From contig NZ_LMER01000001.1 of assembly GCF_001426435.1 (NCBI RefSeq), positions 258,752 through 322,751 on the forward strand: 64,000 bases of DNA, given 5' to 3'. The position numbers and the translations under genes were made by a program. The notes under the pieces are model-generated. The model was not told where the DNA came from. It was given only the letters and a program-made list of their open reading frames with translations, and searched no databases. Below, piece after piece: positions 1 through 8,099 of this stretch. Origin of the DNA: Angustibacter sp. Root456 (GTDB taxonomy: Bacteria; Actinomycetota; Actinomycetes; Actinomycetales; Angustibacteraceae). The first letter of the stretch is position 1, and the number at the start of each line of letters is the position of its first letter.

Positions 1-570
1 GCGCTCCTGCTGACGCTCCTGCTGACGCTCCTGCTGACGCTCCTGCTGACGCTCCTGCTGGCGCTCCTGCTGACGCTCCTGCTGGCGCTCCTGCTGACGC
101 TCCTGCTGGCGCTCCTGCTGGCGCTCCTGCTGGCGCGGGCCACCGCGACTGCTCTGGCGCTCGCGCCGCGGTGCCCGCTCGGCCACCTCACCCTGCGCGG
201 CGCCCTCGGGCTCCCGCGCCTGCGGCGCCTCCGGAGACTGCGGAGACTGCGGAGACTGCGGCGACTGCGGCGACTGCGGCTCGGTCGGCGCCTCGCTGCG
301 CTGCGGCGCGGCCGGCGGGGTCTGGGCCGGGGCCTCGGTGCGCTTCTCAGCTCGCGCTGCAGCGGGTCCGCCGCGCCGCTCGGAGATCGCGGCGATCAGG
401 TCGCTCTTGCGCATCTTGGCGATGCCGCTGATGCCGAGGTCGGCGGCCATCGCCTGCAGCTCGGGCAGGCGCTTGCCGCTCAGGCCGCCGCTGCGAGCGG
501 GGCGAGACGCGGAGCCGGCCTCGGACGACGCGTCAGCGCTCGGCGCGACGCGTTCGGTGGTTTCGGTCAA
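1..570 (-). CDS. rho: transcription termination factor Rho (N-terminal part, runs off the window)
   Basis: Rho is the ring-shaped RNA-dependent helicase that ends transcription. Only the first 190 codons lie here; the reading frame is open to the window edge. A TTG start at 570 is preceded by GGAGAAGG, an excellent ribosome-binding site. Residues about 27-65 read SGKRLPELQAMAADLGISG followed by KMRKSDLIAAI, the Rho N-terminal (SAP-like) helical domain. After that the protein becomes low-complexity: an SPQ repeat, Arg-rich segments, then at least 11 tandem QQER units. Actinobacterial Rho proteins are known to carry a long charged insertion here, but this strict four-residue periodicity is unusual. 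The gene follows thrB on the same strand after a leader of about 300 nt, as in many actinomycetes. The RNA-binding and ATPase domains are outside the window, so identity rests on the N-terminal domain and synteny. Confidence 0.9.
   Translation of the reverse strand, partial: MTETTERVAPSADASSEAGSASRPARSGGLSGKRLPELQAMAADLGISGIAKMRKSDLIAAISERRGGPAAARAEKRTEAPAQTPPAAPQRSEAPTEPQSPQSPQSPQSPQSPEAPQAREPEGAAQGEVAERAPRRERQSSRGGPRQQERQQERQQERQQERQQERQQERQQERQQERQQERQQERQQER
3..134 (-). repeat. 12-bp tandem repeat encoding (QQER)n inside rho
   Basis: Eleven consecutive 12-bp units (plus-strand form GCTCCTGCTGRC) run to the window edge. On the coding strand each unit is CAG CAG GAG followed by CGT or CGC, so every unit is Gln-Gln-Glu-Arg and the only variation is the synonymous third base of the Arg codon. 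The array has no spacers, so it is a coding microsatellite and not a CRISPR. Confidence 0.97.
233..277 (-). repeat. 9-bp tandem repeat encoding (SPQ)n inside rho
   Basis: Five 9-bp units (plus-strand GGAGACTGC or GGCGACTGC) encode repeated Ser-Pro-Gln in the linker between the helical N-terminal domain and the QQER tract of Rho. Variation between units is synonymous (TCT or TCG for Ser). Confidence 0.9.
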
Positions 571-873
571 GGAACCCTTCTCCCCTCGTCGTGACCGGCA
601 GATCGGTCACGGTGTCGCCACCCGGCGCTGCTGCCTGGGTGGGGTCGTCGCCGCTCTCGGTACCGCCAGCCCACAGCCTCAAGGGAACCGCACGAGGCGG
701 TGAGGTGATGGGCTCGCGGAGGCACGTCCCTCGAAGGGACGAACGGAGGTGGCGGCTGCGTCGGCATCCGGAAGGCGGGGAGCGCGCCGGAGCCGGGACG
801 CGCAGTCACGATAACACCAGCCGTGCCGAGCCGTCGTGGCCTCCCGCACGCCTGTCGCGGGCGTGTCGGTACT
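571..873 (-). promoter_or_regulatory. thrB-rho intergenic region and probable rho leader
   Basis: This stretch of about 300 nt between the thrB stop and the rho start has no convincing gene. A TATCGT -10-like hexamer lies on the minus strand at 813-808 without a good -35, which would give rho a leader of roughly 230 nt. Within that leader, 725-741 forms a perfect 7-bp stem (CGTCCCT/AGGGACG) with a 3-nt loop. Rho genes are often autoregulated through their leaders, so the length is suggestive. The promoter is inferred from one box only. Confidence 0.4.
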
Positions 874-1785
874 TCAGCCGACCGTCGCGGCGCCCGGTCC
901 GCCGACGTCCGGTGTCAGGCACTGCCAGCCTGGTCCAGCCGCCGTGGCGCTGTGCTGCCGGTGAGAGTCGAGCCGGGCGGACGTGGTCAGCACGAGCACG
1001 CTCGGCCCGGCCCCCGACACCACGGCGGCCAGGCCGTCGCGGCGCAGTCGCTCGACCAGCGCGATGGTCTCGGGCATGGCCGCGGCGCGCTGGCGCTGGT
1101 GCAGCCGGTCGTGCGTCGCGGGCAGCAGCAGGCTGGGCTCGGTCGTCAGCGCGTGCACCAGCAGCGCGGTGCGCGCGACGTTCACGGCGGCGTCCTCGTG
1201 GCTGACGCTGGCCGGGAGCACCGACCTGGCCTGGTGCGTCGCCAGCCGGGTGGTGGGCACGAGCAGCACAGCGGCGACGTCCGGATGCACTGCGAGCCTC
1301 ACGGCGTCCGGCTCCTCGACCGGCCCCCAGGCGATCGTCAGGCCGCCGAGCAGGGCGGCGGCGGCGTTGTCGGGGTGGCCCTCGAGCTGGGTGGCCGCGC
1401 GCAGCAGCAGGTGGTCGTCGAGCGCATCGGCGCCCACGAGGTCACGGCCGGCGACCAGACCCCCCACCACCGCGGCGGCGGACGATCCCAGGCCACGACC
1501 GTGGGGAATCGCGTTGCGGCACACCAGGTGCAACCCCGACGGCTGGGGCGCACCCGCGACGTCGAAGGCGTGCCGGATCGCCCGGACGACGAGGTGCCGC
1601 TCCCCCGCGCCGGCCAGCTCGTCGGCGCCCTCGCCGCTCACCTCGACCACGACGTCGGGCCGCTCGAGCACCTCGACGCTGATCTCGTCGTGGATGCCGA
1701 GCGCCAGCCCGAGGCAGTCGAATCCCGGCCCCAGGTTGGCACTCGTCGCACCCACGCGCACGCGGGTTCTCGCACGCCCGGGCAC
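874..1785 (-). CDS. thrB: homoserine kinase
   Basis: Cytoplasmic GHMP-family kinase that phosphorylates L-homoserine for threonine synthesis. The 303-residue protein has the family's usual length. The N-terminal ATSANLGPGFDCLG segment (about residues 13-26) and the GHMP ATP-binding motif GLGSSAA (residues 98-104) are intact. The GTG start lies one base after the thrC stop (TGA C GTG), so translation is probably coupled to thrC. It is the last biosynthetic gene of the argS-lysA-hom-thrC-thrB cluster and is followed by rho. Confidence 0.96.
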   Translation of the reverse strand: MPGRARTRVRVGATSANLGPGFDCLGLALGIHDEISVEVLERPDVVVEVSGEGADELAGAGERHLVVRAIRHAFDVAGAPQPSGLHLVCRNAIPHGRGLGSSAAAVVGGLVAGRDLVGADALDDHLLLRAATQLEGHPDNAAAALLGGLTIAWGPVEEPDAVRLAVHPDVAAVLLVPTTRLATHQARSVLPASVSHEDAAVNVARTALLVHALTTEPSLLLPATHDRLHQRQRAAAMPETIALVERLRRDGLAAVVSGAGPSVLVLTTSARLDSHRQHSATAAGPGWQCLTPDVGGPGAATVG

Positions 1786-1786
1786 G

Positions 1787-2872
1787 TCAGCCCTCGAGGC
1801 CGAGGGCCGCCGCCGCGGAGATCGCGTCGACGGGCACCCGCACCGGCTGGACGTCGGAGCCGTCGAGGGTGCGCAGCGCCCACTGCGGGTCCTTCAGCCC
1901 GTGACCGGTGACGGTGCAGACCACCCGCTGCCCGGGCACCAGTCCACCGGACGCGTGCACCTTCAGCAGGCCGGCGACACCGGCTGCCGACGCCGGCTCG
2001 ACGAAGACGCCCTCACGGCTCGCGAGCAGCCGGTGGGCCTGCAGGATCTCCTCGTCGGTCACCGCGTCGATGCGGCCGCTGCTGCCGTCGCGCGCGGCCT
2101 CAGCCTGACGCCATGACGCAGGGTTGCCGATCCGGATCGCCGTGGCGATGGTCTCCGGGTGGTCGATGGGGTGACCCTGGACGATCGGCGCGGCGCCAGC
2201 GGCCTGGAAGCCCCACATCGCAGGGGTTCTGGACGCCGGACCCGGCTGCTCGGAGTCGTGCGTGTACTCCTGGTAGCCCTTCCAGTAGGCCGTGATGTTG
2301 CCGGCGTTGCCCACGGGCAGGCAGTGGACGTCGGGCGCGTCCCCGAGCGCGTCGACCACCTCGAAGGCGGCGGTCTTCTGGCCCTCGATGCGGTACGGGT
2401 TCACCGAGTTGACGAGCTCGACGGGGTAGGCCTCGGAGAGCTTGCGGGCCAGGGTGAGGCAGTCGTCGAAGTTTCCGTCGACCTGCAGCAGCGTCGCACC
2501 GTGCGCGATGGCCTGGCTGAGCTTGCCCAGCGCGATCTTGCCCTCGGGCACCAGCACACCGCAGGCCATGCCGGCCGCAGTCGCGTAGGCCGCCGCGGAC
2601 GCCGACGTGTTGCCGGTGCTCGCGCAGATCACGGCCCGGGCGCCGCGCTGCGCCGCGTGCGAGATGGCCATGGTCATGCCGCGGTCCTTGAACGACGCCG
2701 TGGGGTTCATCCCCTCGACCTTCACCCACACCTCGCACCCGGTGAGCTGCGACAGGTGCCGGGCGCGCACGAGCGGAGTGCCGCCCTCGCCGAGCGTCAC
2801 CACGGGCGTCGTGTCGTCGACCGGCAGCCGCTCGCGGTACTCCTCGATGACGCCCCGCCACTGGTGAGCCAC
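1787..2872 (-). CDS. thrC: threonine synthase
   Basis: PLP enzyme converting O-phosphohomoserine to threonine. The 361-residue protein contains the fold-type II PLP motif SFKDRG with the Schiff-base lysine at residue 62, the substrate-binding STGNTSAS loop at about 85-92 and a glycine-rich phosphate-binding segment near PVGNAGN. The GTG start is 2 nt after the hom stop codon, so the gene belongs to the same transcription unit. It matches the compact actinobacterial ThrC type. Confidence 0.96.
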   Translation of the reverse strand: MAHQWRGVIEEYRERLPVDDTTPVVTLGEGGTPLVRARHLSQLTGCEVWVKVEGMNPTASFKDRGMTMAISHAAQRGARAVICASTGNTSASAAAYATAAGMACGVLVPEGKIALGKLSQAIAHGATLLQVDGNFDDCLTLARKLSEAYPVELVNSVNPYRIEGQKTAAFEVVDALGDAPDVHCLPVGNAGNITAYWKGYQEYTHDSEQPGPASRTPAMWGFQAAGAAPIVQGHPIDHPETIATAIRIGNPASWRQAEAARDGSSGRIDAVTDEEILQAHRLLASREGVFVEPASAAGVAGLLKVHASGGLVPGQRVVCTVTGHGLKDPQWALRTLDGSDVQPVRVPVDAISAAAALGLEG

Positions 2873-2874
2873 GG

Positions 2875-4191
2875 CTACTCCCCCTCGACCCGCATCACGC
2901 TGACGACACCGCGGACGACGTCGAGCCGGCCGAGGTCGTCGACGGTGGCCGACAACGCCTCGTCGCTCGCCTGGTGGGTCACCACCACGAGCGCAGCGCG
3001 GTCGGGCTGGTCGCTGCCCTCGGCCCGGTGCAGCTGCTGGCGCACCGTCTCGATCGACACCTCGTGCGCGGCAAACACCTGCGCCACCTGAGCCAGCACG
3101 CCCGGGCGGTCGGCGACGTCGAGGCTCACGTGGTAGCGCGTGCGGGTGCGGCCCATCGGCAGCACCGGCAGGTCGGCGTACGACGACTCCCCGGGCCCCC
3201 GACCACCGAGCACCCGGTGGCGCGCGACCGAGACGACGTCGCCGAGCACCGCGCTCGCTGTGGGCTCACCGCCCGCTCCCGGGCCGTAGAACATCAGCCC
3301 ACCGGCGGCCTCGGCCTCGACGAAGACGGCGTTGAACGCGCCGCGGACGCCGGCGAGGGGGTGGCTGCGGGGCAGCATCGCCGGGTGCACCCGCACCGAC
3401 ACGCCCGGCTCGCCGCCGTCGTCACCAGCGCGCTCGCAGATCGCGAGCAGCTTCACGACGCAGTCCATGTCGCGCGCTGCCGCGACGTCGGCCGCCGTGA
3501 CCTCGGTGATGCCCTCGCGGTACACCGCGGACGCCGGCACGCGGGTGTGGAAGGCCAGCGACGCGAGGATCGCCGCCTTCGCGGCAGCGTCGAAGCCTTC
3601 GACGTCAGCCGTGGGGTCGGCCTCGGCGTAGCCGAGCTCCTGCGCCTGCTCCACGGCCTCGGCGAACCCGGCACCGGTGGTGTCCATCTGGTCGAGCACG
3701 TAGTTGGTGGTGCCGTTGACGATGCCGAGCACCCGCCGGATCCGGTCACCGGCGAGCGACTCTCGCACCGGCCGCACCAGCGGGATCGCGCCTGCCACCG
3801 CGGCCTCGAAGTACAGATCGACGCCGTGGCGCTCGGCCGCCGCGTACAGCGTCGGGCCGTCTTGGGCGAGCAGCGCCTTGTTGGCCGTCACGACCGACGC
3901 ACCGTGCTGCATCGCCGACAGGATCAGGGACCGGGCGGGCTCGATCCCGCCGATCACCTCGATCACGATGTCGGCGCGCCGCACGAGCTCCTCGGCGTCG
4001 GTGGTGAACAGCTCCTCGGCGACGCCGGTCGCGGACCGGTCACGGCCGGTGCGCCGTACGGCGATGCCCACGATCTCGAGCCGCCGGCCGGCCCGAGCGG
4101 CCAGCTCGTCGGCGTGGGTCGTCAGCAGCCGCGCCACCTGCGTCCCGACGACGCCGCAGCCCAGCATCGCGACGCGGAGCGACTCCGCCAC
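2875..4191 (-). CDS. hom: homoserine dehydrogenase
   Basis: NAD(P)-dependent reduction of aspartate semialdehyde to homoserine, the branch point to threonine and methionine. The start chosen is GTG at 4191, giving 438 residues. It is preceded at the right distance by GGGAGGT, and the protein then opens [20 protein letters not shown] with the Rossmann motif GCGVVG near the N-terminus, as in the family. A longer in-frame start at 4284 would overlap lysA and adds a low-complexity Gly/Asp-rich leader, so it is rejected. The catalytic domain is followed by a C-terminal ACT domain ([20 protein letters not shown]), which in this family gives feedback control by threonine. Confidence 0.96.
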   Translation of the reverse strand: MAESLRVAMLGCGVVGTQVARLLTTHADELAARAGRRLEIVGIAVRRTGRDRSATGVAEELFTTDAEELVRRADIVIEVIGGIEPARSLILSAMQHGASVVTANKALLAQDGPTLYAAAERHGVDLYFEAAVAGAIPLVRPVRESLAGDRIRRVLGIVNGTTNYVLDQMDTTGAGFAEAVEQAQELGYAEADPTADVEGFDAAAKAAILASLAFHTRVPASAVYREGITEVTAADVAAARDMDCVVKLLAICERAGDDGGEPGVSVRVHPAMLPRSHPLAGVRGAFNAVFVEAEAAGGLMFYGPGAGGEPTASAVLGDVVSVARHRVLGGRGPGESSYADLPVLPMGRTRTRYHVSLDVADRPGVLAQVAQVFAAHEVSIETVRQQLHRAEGSDQPDRAALVVVTHQASDEALSATVDDLGRLDVVRGVVSVMRVEGE

Positions 4192-4280
4192 CTGCGCACC
4201 TCCCGTGTCGTGGCCGCCATCATGGCGGGTGTCCGCCCACTGACCACCCACTGGTCCGCCATCCGGACCTGCGGGGGTGT

Positions 4281-5702
4281 TCACCCGACGTCCAGCGCGA
4301 GCAGGTCGTCCTCGGTCTCGCGACGCAGCAGCACCCGCACCTGGCCGTCGCGCACCGCCAGCACCGGGGGCCGCGGCACGTGGTTGTACTGGCTGGCCAT
4401 GCTGCGGCAGTAGGCACCCGTGCCCGGCACAGCGATGAGGTCACCGGGCCCGACGTCGCCGGGCAGGAACTCGTCCTTGACGACGACGTCCCCGCTCTCG
4501 CAGTGCTTGCCGACGACCCGGGAGAGCACGGGTGCGGCGTCCGAGCGGCGGTTGGCCAGCGTGGCTGAGTAGTCGGCGTCGTACAGCGCCGTGCGGATGT
4601 TGTCGCTCATGCCGCCGTCGACGGCCACGTACCGTCGGCTGCCACCGCCGTCGAGGCCGACGTCCTTGATGGTGCCGACGGTGTAGAGGGTGAACGTGCT
4701 CGGCCCCGCGATCGCCCGGCCCGGCTCGACCGAGATGCGAGGGACGGCGACACCGAGGTCGGCGCACTCGCGGCGCACGATCCGGGCCAGGCCCTGCGCG
4801 AGCTCGGCCACCGGCAGCGGGTCGTGCTCGGTCGTGTAGGCGATGCCGAACCCACCCCCCAGGTCGAGCTCGGGCATCTGGACGCCGTGCTCACGGGCGA
4901 CGTCGGCGTGCAGCGCGAGCACCCGCCGGGCGGCGAGCTCGAACCCCTGCGTGTCGAAGATCTGCGAGCCGATGTGCGAGTGCAGCCCGCGCAGCTCGAG
5001 CTCGGGGCGAGCCAGCACGCGTCGCACCGCCTCGCCCGCTTGGCCCTCGGCCAGCGAGAGCCCGAACTTCTGGTCCTCGTGGGCCGTGGCGATGTAGGAG
5101 TGCGTGTGCGCCTCGACGCCCACCGTCACGCGCACCAGCACCGGTGCGCGCACCCCCCGCGCGGCCGCCAGGTCGGCGACGCGGTCGACCTCGGCCAGCG
5201 AGTCGAGCACGATGCGACCGATGCCGGCGTCCAGGGCGCGACCGATCTCGGCGTCGCTCTTGTTGTTGCCGTGCAGGCCGATCCGCGCGGGCGGCACCTC
5301 AGCGCGCAGGGCCACGGCCAGCTCTCCACCCGAGCAGGTGTCGAGCGACAGCCCCTCCTCGACCACCCAGCGCGCCACCGCCGTCGACAGGAACGCCTTG
5401 CCGGCGTAGTACACGTCGGCGCCGCCGCACAGGTCGGCGAAGGCGGCGTCGAACGCCTCCGCGTACTCGCGGGCCCGCGCGCGGAAGTCGGCCTCGTCGA
5501 CGACGTACGCGGGCGTGCCGTACTGCTCGGCGATCGCGACGACGTCGACGCCGCCGACCTTGACCATGCCGCACCGGCTCCCCCGCCGCACCGTGCGCGC
5601 CCACAGCTGCGGCAGCAGCTCGTTGACGTCGCCAGGAGGTCGTAGCCACGACGGCCCGTGGTAACCCTCGGCGTGCAGGGCACCGGCCTCGTGCGCCCGC
5701 AC
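4281..5702 (-). CDS. lysA: diaminopimelate decarboxylase
   Basis: Last step of lysine synthesis: PLP-dependent decarboxylation of meso-diaminopimelate. The start is a GTG at 5702 that shares one base with the argS stop (TAGTG). From there the protein reads VRAHEAGALHAEGYHGP, the N-terminal extension typical of actinobacterial LysA, giving 473 residues. The PLP lysine sits in YYAGKAF, followed by the SLDTCSGGEL segment, the GLHGNNKSD loop, and the HSHIGSQ and GGGFG motifs of the alanine-racemase-like barrel. The C-terminal GTGAYCRSMASQYN segment carries the partner-subunit active-site residues. An open frame continues upstream on the same strand but that part is antiparallel reading of argS and is not coding. 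Confidence 0.96.
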   Translation of the reverse strand: MRAHEAGALHAEGYHGPSWLRPPGDVNELLPQLWARTVRRGSRCGMVKVGGVDVVAIAEQYGTPAYVVDEADFRARAREYAEAFDAAFADLCGGADVYYAGKAFLSTAVARWVVEEGLSLDTCSGGELAVALRAEVPPARIGLHGNNKSDAEIGRALDAGIGRIVLDSLAEVDRVADLAAARGVRAPVLVRVTVGVEAHTHSYIATAHEDQKFGLSLAEGQAGEAVRRVLARPELELRGLHSHIGSQIFDTQGFELAARRVLALHADVAREHGVQMPELDLGGGFGIAYTTEHDPLPVAELAQGLARIVRRECADLGVAVPRISVEPGRAIAGPSTFTLYTVGTIKDVGLDGGGSRRYVAVDGGMSDNIRTALYDADYSATLANRRSDAAPVLSRVVGKHCESGDVVVKDEFLPGDVGPGDLIAVPGTGAYCRSMASQYNHVPRPPVLAVRDGQVRVLLRRETEDDLLALDVG

Positions 5703-7345
5703 TACATCTGCTCCGGCGCGCTCACGCCGAGCAGGTCGAGCCCGCGCGCGAGCACCGTGCGGGTGGCCTCGTTCAGCCACAGCCGCGTGCGGTGCAGGTC
5801 GGTGACCTCCTCGTCGCCGACCGGCCGCACCCGGCACTCGTCGTACCACTTGTGGTACGCGCCGGCGAGGTCCTCGAGGTAGCGGGCCACGCGGTGCGGC
5901 TCGCGCAGCTCGGCCGCCTGGGCCACCACCCGCGGGAACTCCCCCAGCGTGCCGAGCAGCACCGACTCGGTCTCGTGGTCGAGCAGCGCCGGGTCGAAGC
6001 CGTCCTCGCGGCGGACGCCGTCCTCGGCGGCCAGCCGCGACATCCGGCTGATCCGGGCGTGGGCGTACTGCACGTAGAAGACCGGGTTGTCGTTGGTGCG
6101 CTTGCGCAGCTGCTCGCCGTCGAGGTTGAGCGGCGAGTCCGAGGGGTAGCGCGACAACGAGTACCGCACGGCGTCCGTGCCGATCCACTTGATGAGGTCA
6201 CGCATCTCGATCATGTTCCCCGCGCGCTTGGCCATGCGGGCGCCCTGGATGCTGATCAGCTGGCCGATGAGCACCTCGATGTTGTGCTCAGGATCGTCTC
6301 CGGCGCAGGCCGCGATCGCCTTGAGGCGCCCCACGTAGCCGTGGTGGTCGGCGCCGAGCATGTACACCTTCTCGGGGAAGCCGCGGTCCTTCTTGCTCAG
6401 GTAGTACGCGGCGTCCGCAGCGAAGTAGGTGGCCACGCCGTCCTGGCGGATCAGGACGCGGTCCTTGTCGTCGCCGAAGTCGGTGGTGCGCAACCACACC
6501 GCACCGTCGGCGTCGAACACGTGCCCCTGCTCGCGCAGCCGGTTCACTGCCTGCTCGACCGCACCGCCGTCGTGCAGCGCGCGCTCGCTGAACCACACGT
6601 CGAAGTGGACGTCGAAGTCGGCCAGCACCTCCCGGATCTCCGCCAGCTGGGCCTGGTAGCCGAGGTCGCGCGCCACAGTGAGCGCCTCGGCCTCGGGAAG
6701 GTCCAGCAGATCCGGACGTTGGGCCAGCACGGTCTGGGCCAGGTCGGCGACGTACTCGCCCGGGTAACCGCCGTCGGGCACCGGCTCACCCTTCGCGCGG
6801 GCGAGCACCGAGATGGCGAAGCGGTCCATCTGGGCGCCCGCGTCGTTGACGTAGTACTCGCTGGTGACGTCGGCTCCGCTGGCGGTGAGCAGCCGGCGCA
6901 GCGAGTCCCCGAGGGCGGCCCAGCGGGTGTGGCCGATGTGCAGGGGGCCCGTCGGGTTGGCCGAGACGAACTCGAGGTTGACGACGTGACCGGTCAGGGC
7001 GGTGTTGTCGCCGTACGCCGCACCCTGCTCGACGACCGTGCGCGCCAGCTCACCGGCCGCCGCGGCGTCGAGCACCACGTTGAGGAACCCCGGGCCGGCA
7101 ACCTCGACCTTTGCCACGCCCGGTACGTCGGCCAGCCGCCCGGCGAGCGCCTCGGCGAGCTGGCGCGGGGGCACCCCGGCGCCCTTCGCCAGCTGCAGCG
7201 CGATGTTGGTGGCCCAGTCACCGTGGTCGCGATTGCGCGGGCGCTCGACGCGGACCGTCTCCGGGACGGCGACGCTGAGCTCGCCGGAGCGCACGACCTC
7301 GACGAGGACGTCGTGGATGGCCTGGGACAGCTGCTCGGGGGTCAC
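5702..7345 (-). CDS. argS: arginyl-tRNA synthetase
   Basis: Class I synthetase that charges tRNA-Arg. The HIGH signature appears as PLHIGHTRWAALGD and the KMSKS region as ARMAKRAGN. The C-terminal DALR anticodon-binding domain includes NPVFYVQYAHARI. Two in-frame GTG codons compete for the start (7351 and 7345). A TAGCCT -10-like box at 7357-7352 is 6 nt from the second GTG and directly abuts the first, and no ribosome-binding site is visible, so I choose 7345 (547 residues, leaderless). It is followed by lysA with a one-base overlap. Confidence 0.93.
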   Translation of the reverse strand: MTPEQLSQAIHDVLVEVVRSGELSVAVPETVRVERPRNRDHGDWATNIALQLAKGAGVPPRQLAEALAGRLADVPGVAKVEVAGPGFLNVVLDAAAAGELARTVVEQGAAYGDNTALTGHVVNLEFVSANPTGPLHIGHTRWAALGDSLRRLLTASGADVTSEYYVNDAGAQMDRFAISVLARAKGEPVPDGGYPGEYVADLAQTVLAQRPDLLDLPEAEALTVARDLGYQAQLAEIREVLADFDVHFDVWFSERALHDGGAVEQAVNRLREQGHVFDADGAVWLRTTDFGDDKDRVLIRQDGVATYFAADAAYYLSKKDRGFPEKVYMLGADHHGYVGRLKAIAACAGDDPEHNIEVLIGQLISIQGARMAKRAGNMIEMRDLIKWIGTDAVRYSLSRYPSDSPLNLDGEQLRKRTNDNPVFYVQYAHARISRMSRLAAEDGVRREDGFDPALLDHETESVLLGTLGEFPRVVAQAAELREPHRVARYLEDLAGAYHKWYDECRVRPVGDEEVTDLHRTRLWLNEATRTVLARGLDLLGVSAPEQM

Positions 7346-7380
7346 CCCCACAGGCTACCGGCGCAGTGTGGCCGACCCGA

Positions 7381-7821
7381 TCAGCCGACCCGGCCAGCGG
7401 ACGCGAGCACGCCGACGATGGCGACGAGCTCGTCGGGGTCGAACGGCTTGGCGATGAACGCGTCGACGCTCGCCTGCTCGGCCTGGGCGCGGTGGTGGCG
7501 CTGCACGGAGGCAGTGACCATGACCACCGGGAGGTGCTCGAGCCGGGGATCGCTGCGGATCATCGACACCGTCCACCAGCCGTCGCGCCGCGGCATGAGC
7601 GCGTCGACGGTGACGACGTCCGGCAGCGTGCCCTGCGGGTCGTTGAGCAGGTCGAGCGCCTCTTGGCCGTCGCGGGCCTCCATGACGTCGTAGCCCTCGA
7701 GCTCGAGGTTCATGACGATCAGCGCGCGCACGGAGTCGGTGTCGTCGCAGACCAGCACGCGTGGTGAGCTGAGGGTGCTGACGGCGCGCCGGCGCCGCCC
7801 TCTGCCCTGCTGCTGGACCAT
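7381..7821 (-). CDS. stand-alone receiver-domain response regulator
   Basis: A 146-residue CheY-like protein with only a receiver domain and no output domain. After a basic N-terminal tail, the fold opens RVLVCDDTDSVR with the acidic pair; the predicted phosphoacceptor is Asp73 in TVDALMP, the Thr position is in MVTAS, and the conserved lysine is in AKPFD. A TACCCT box (7833-7828) lies 6 nt before the ATG with no ribosome-binding site, suggesting a leaderless message. No histidine kinase is adjacent, so the partner is unknown. It lies 35 nt upstream of argS on the same strand, but argS appears to have its own -10 box. Confidence 0.88.
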   Translation of the reverse strand: MVQQQGRGRRRRAVSTLSSPRVLVCDDTDSVRALIVMNLELEGYDVMEARDGQEALDLLNDPQGTLPDVVTVDALMPRRDGWWTVSMIRSDPRLEHLPVVMVTASVQRHHRAQAEQASVDAFIAKPFDPDELVAIVGVLASAGRVG

Positions 7822-7920
7822 GCGACCAGGGTAGGCGGCGGACGACCCCCACGGGGTTGAACCCTTGATCCGAAGGAAGCCAGGCGCCCGCAGGCGGCGC
7901 CCGGACGGGTCCGGAAACGA

Positions 7921-7951
7921 CGAACGGACCTGCGCATCGCAGGTCCGTTCG
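7921..7951 (-). terminator. strong hairpin terminator downstream of tRNA-Arg
   Basis: A perfect 14-bp stem (CGAACGGACCTGCG and its complement) with a 3-nt CAT loop. It lies about 27 nt beyond the tRNA 3' end on the minus strand and is followed there by TCGTTTCC. A second smaller perfect hairpin (7956-7972, CGACGTC/GACGTCG, loop TGA) sits between it and the tRNA and may help processing. Confidence 0.85.
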
Positions 7952-7977
7952 TTGCCGACGTCTGAGACGTCGCAGGG

Positions 7978-8049
7978 CGCCCCCGGCAGGATTCGAACCT
8001 GCGCTCCCGCCTCCGGAGGGCGGTGCTCTATCCCCTGAGCTACGGGGGC
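7978..8049 (-). tRNA. tRNA-Arg (anticodon CCG)
   Basis: A complete cloverleaf of 72 nt without encoded CCA. The acceptor GCCCCCG pairs with CGGGGGC, the D arm is GCTC...GAGC, the anticodon stem is CCGCC/GGCGG with loop CTCCGGA (anticodon CCG), and the T arm is GCAGG TTCGAAT CCTGC. It reads Arg codon CGG. Confidence 0.97.
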
Positions 8050-8099
8050 TCGGGCTCGACGAGGTTACCAGTCGCCAGCCGCGCGCCAGGACGGCGGTC

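Noticed and set aside
3-134. CRISPR array
   Set aside because: Units are contiguous 12-mers without spacers and are in frame inside rho.
4192-4284. 31-residue N-terminal extension of homoserine dehydrogenase
   Set aside because: It overlaps lysA, is low-complexity, and a proper ribosome-binding site is present at GTG 4191.
5703-6188. Extended N-terminus for lysA reaching to 6188
   Set aside because: This part is another frame of argS; LysA homology begins at VRAHEAGALHAEG from GTG 5702.
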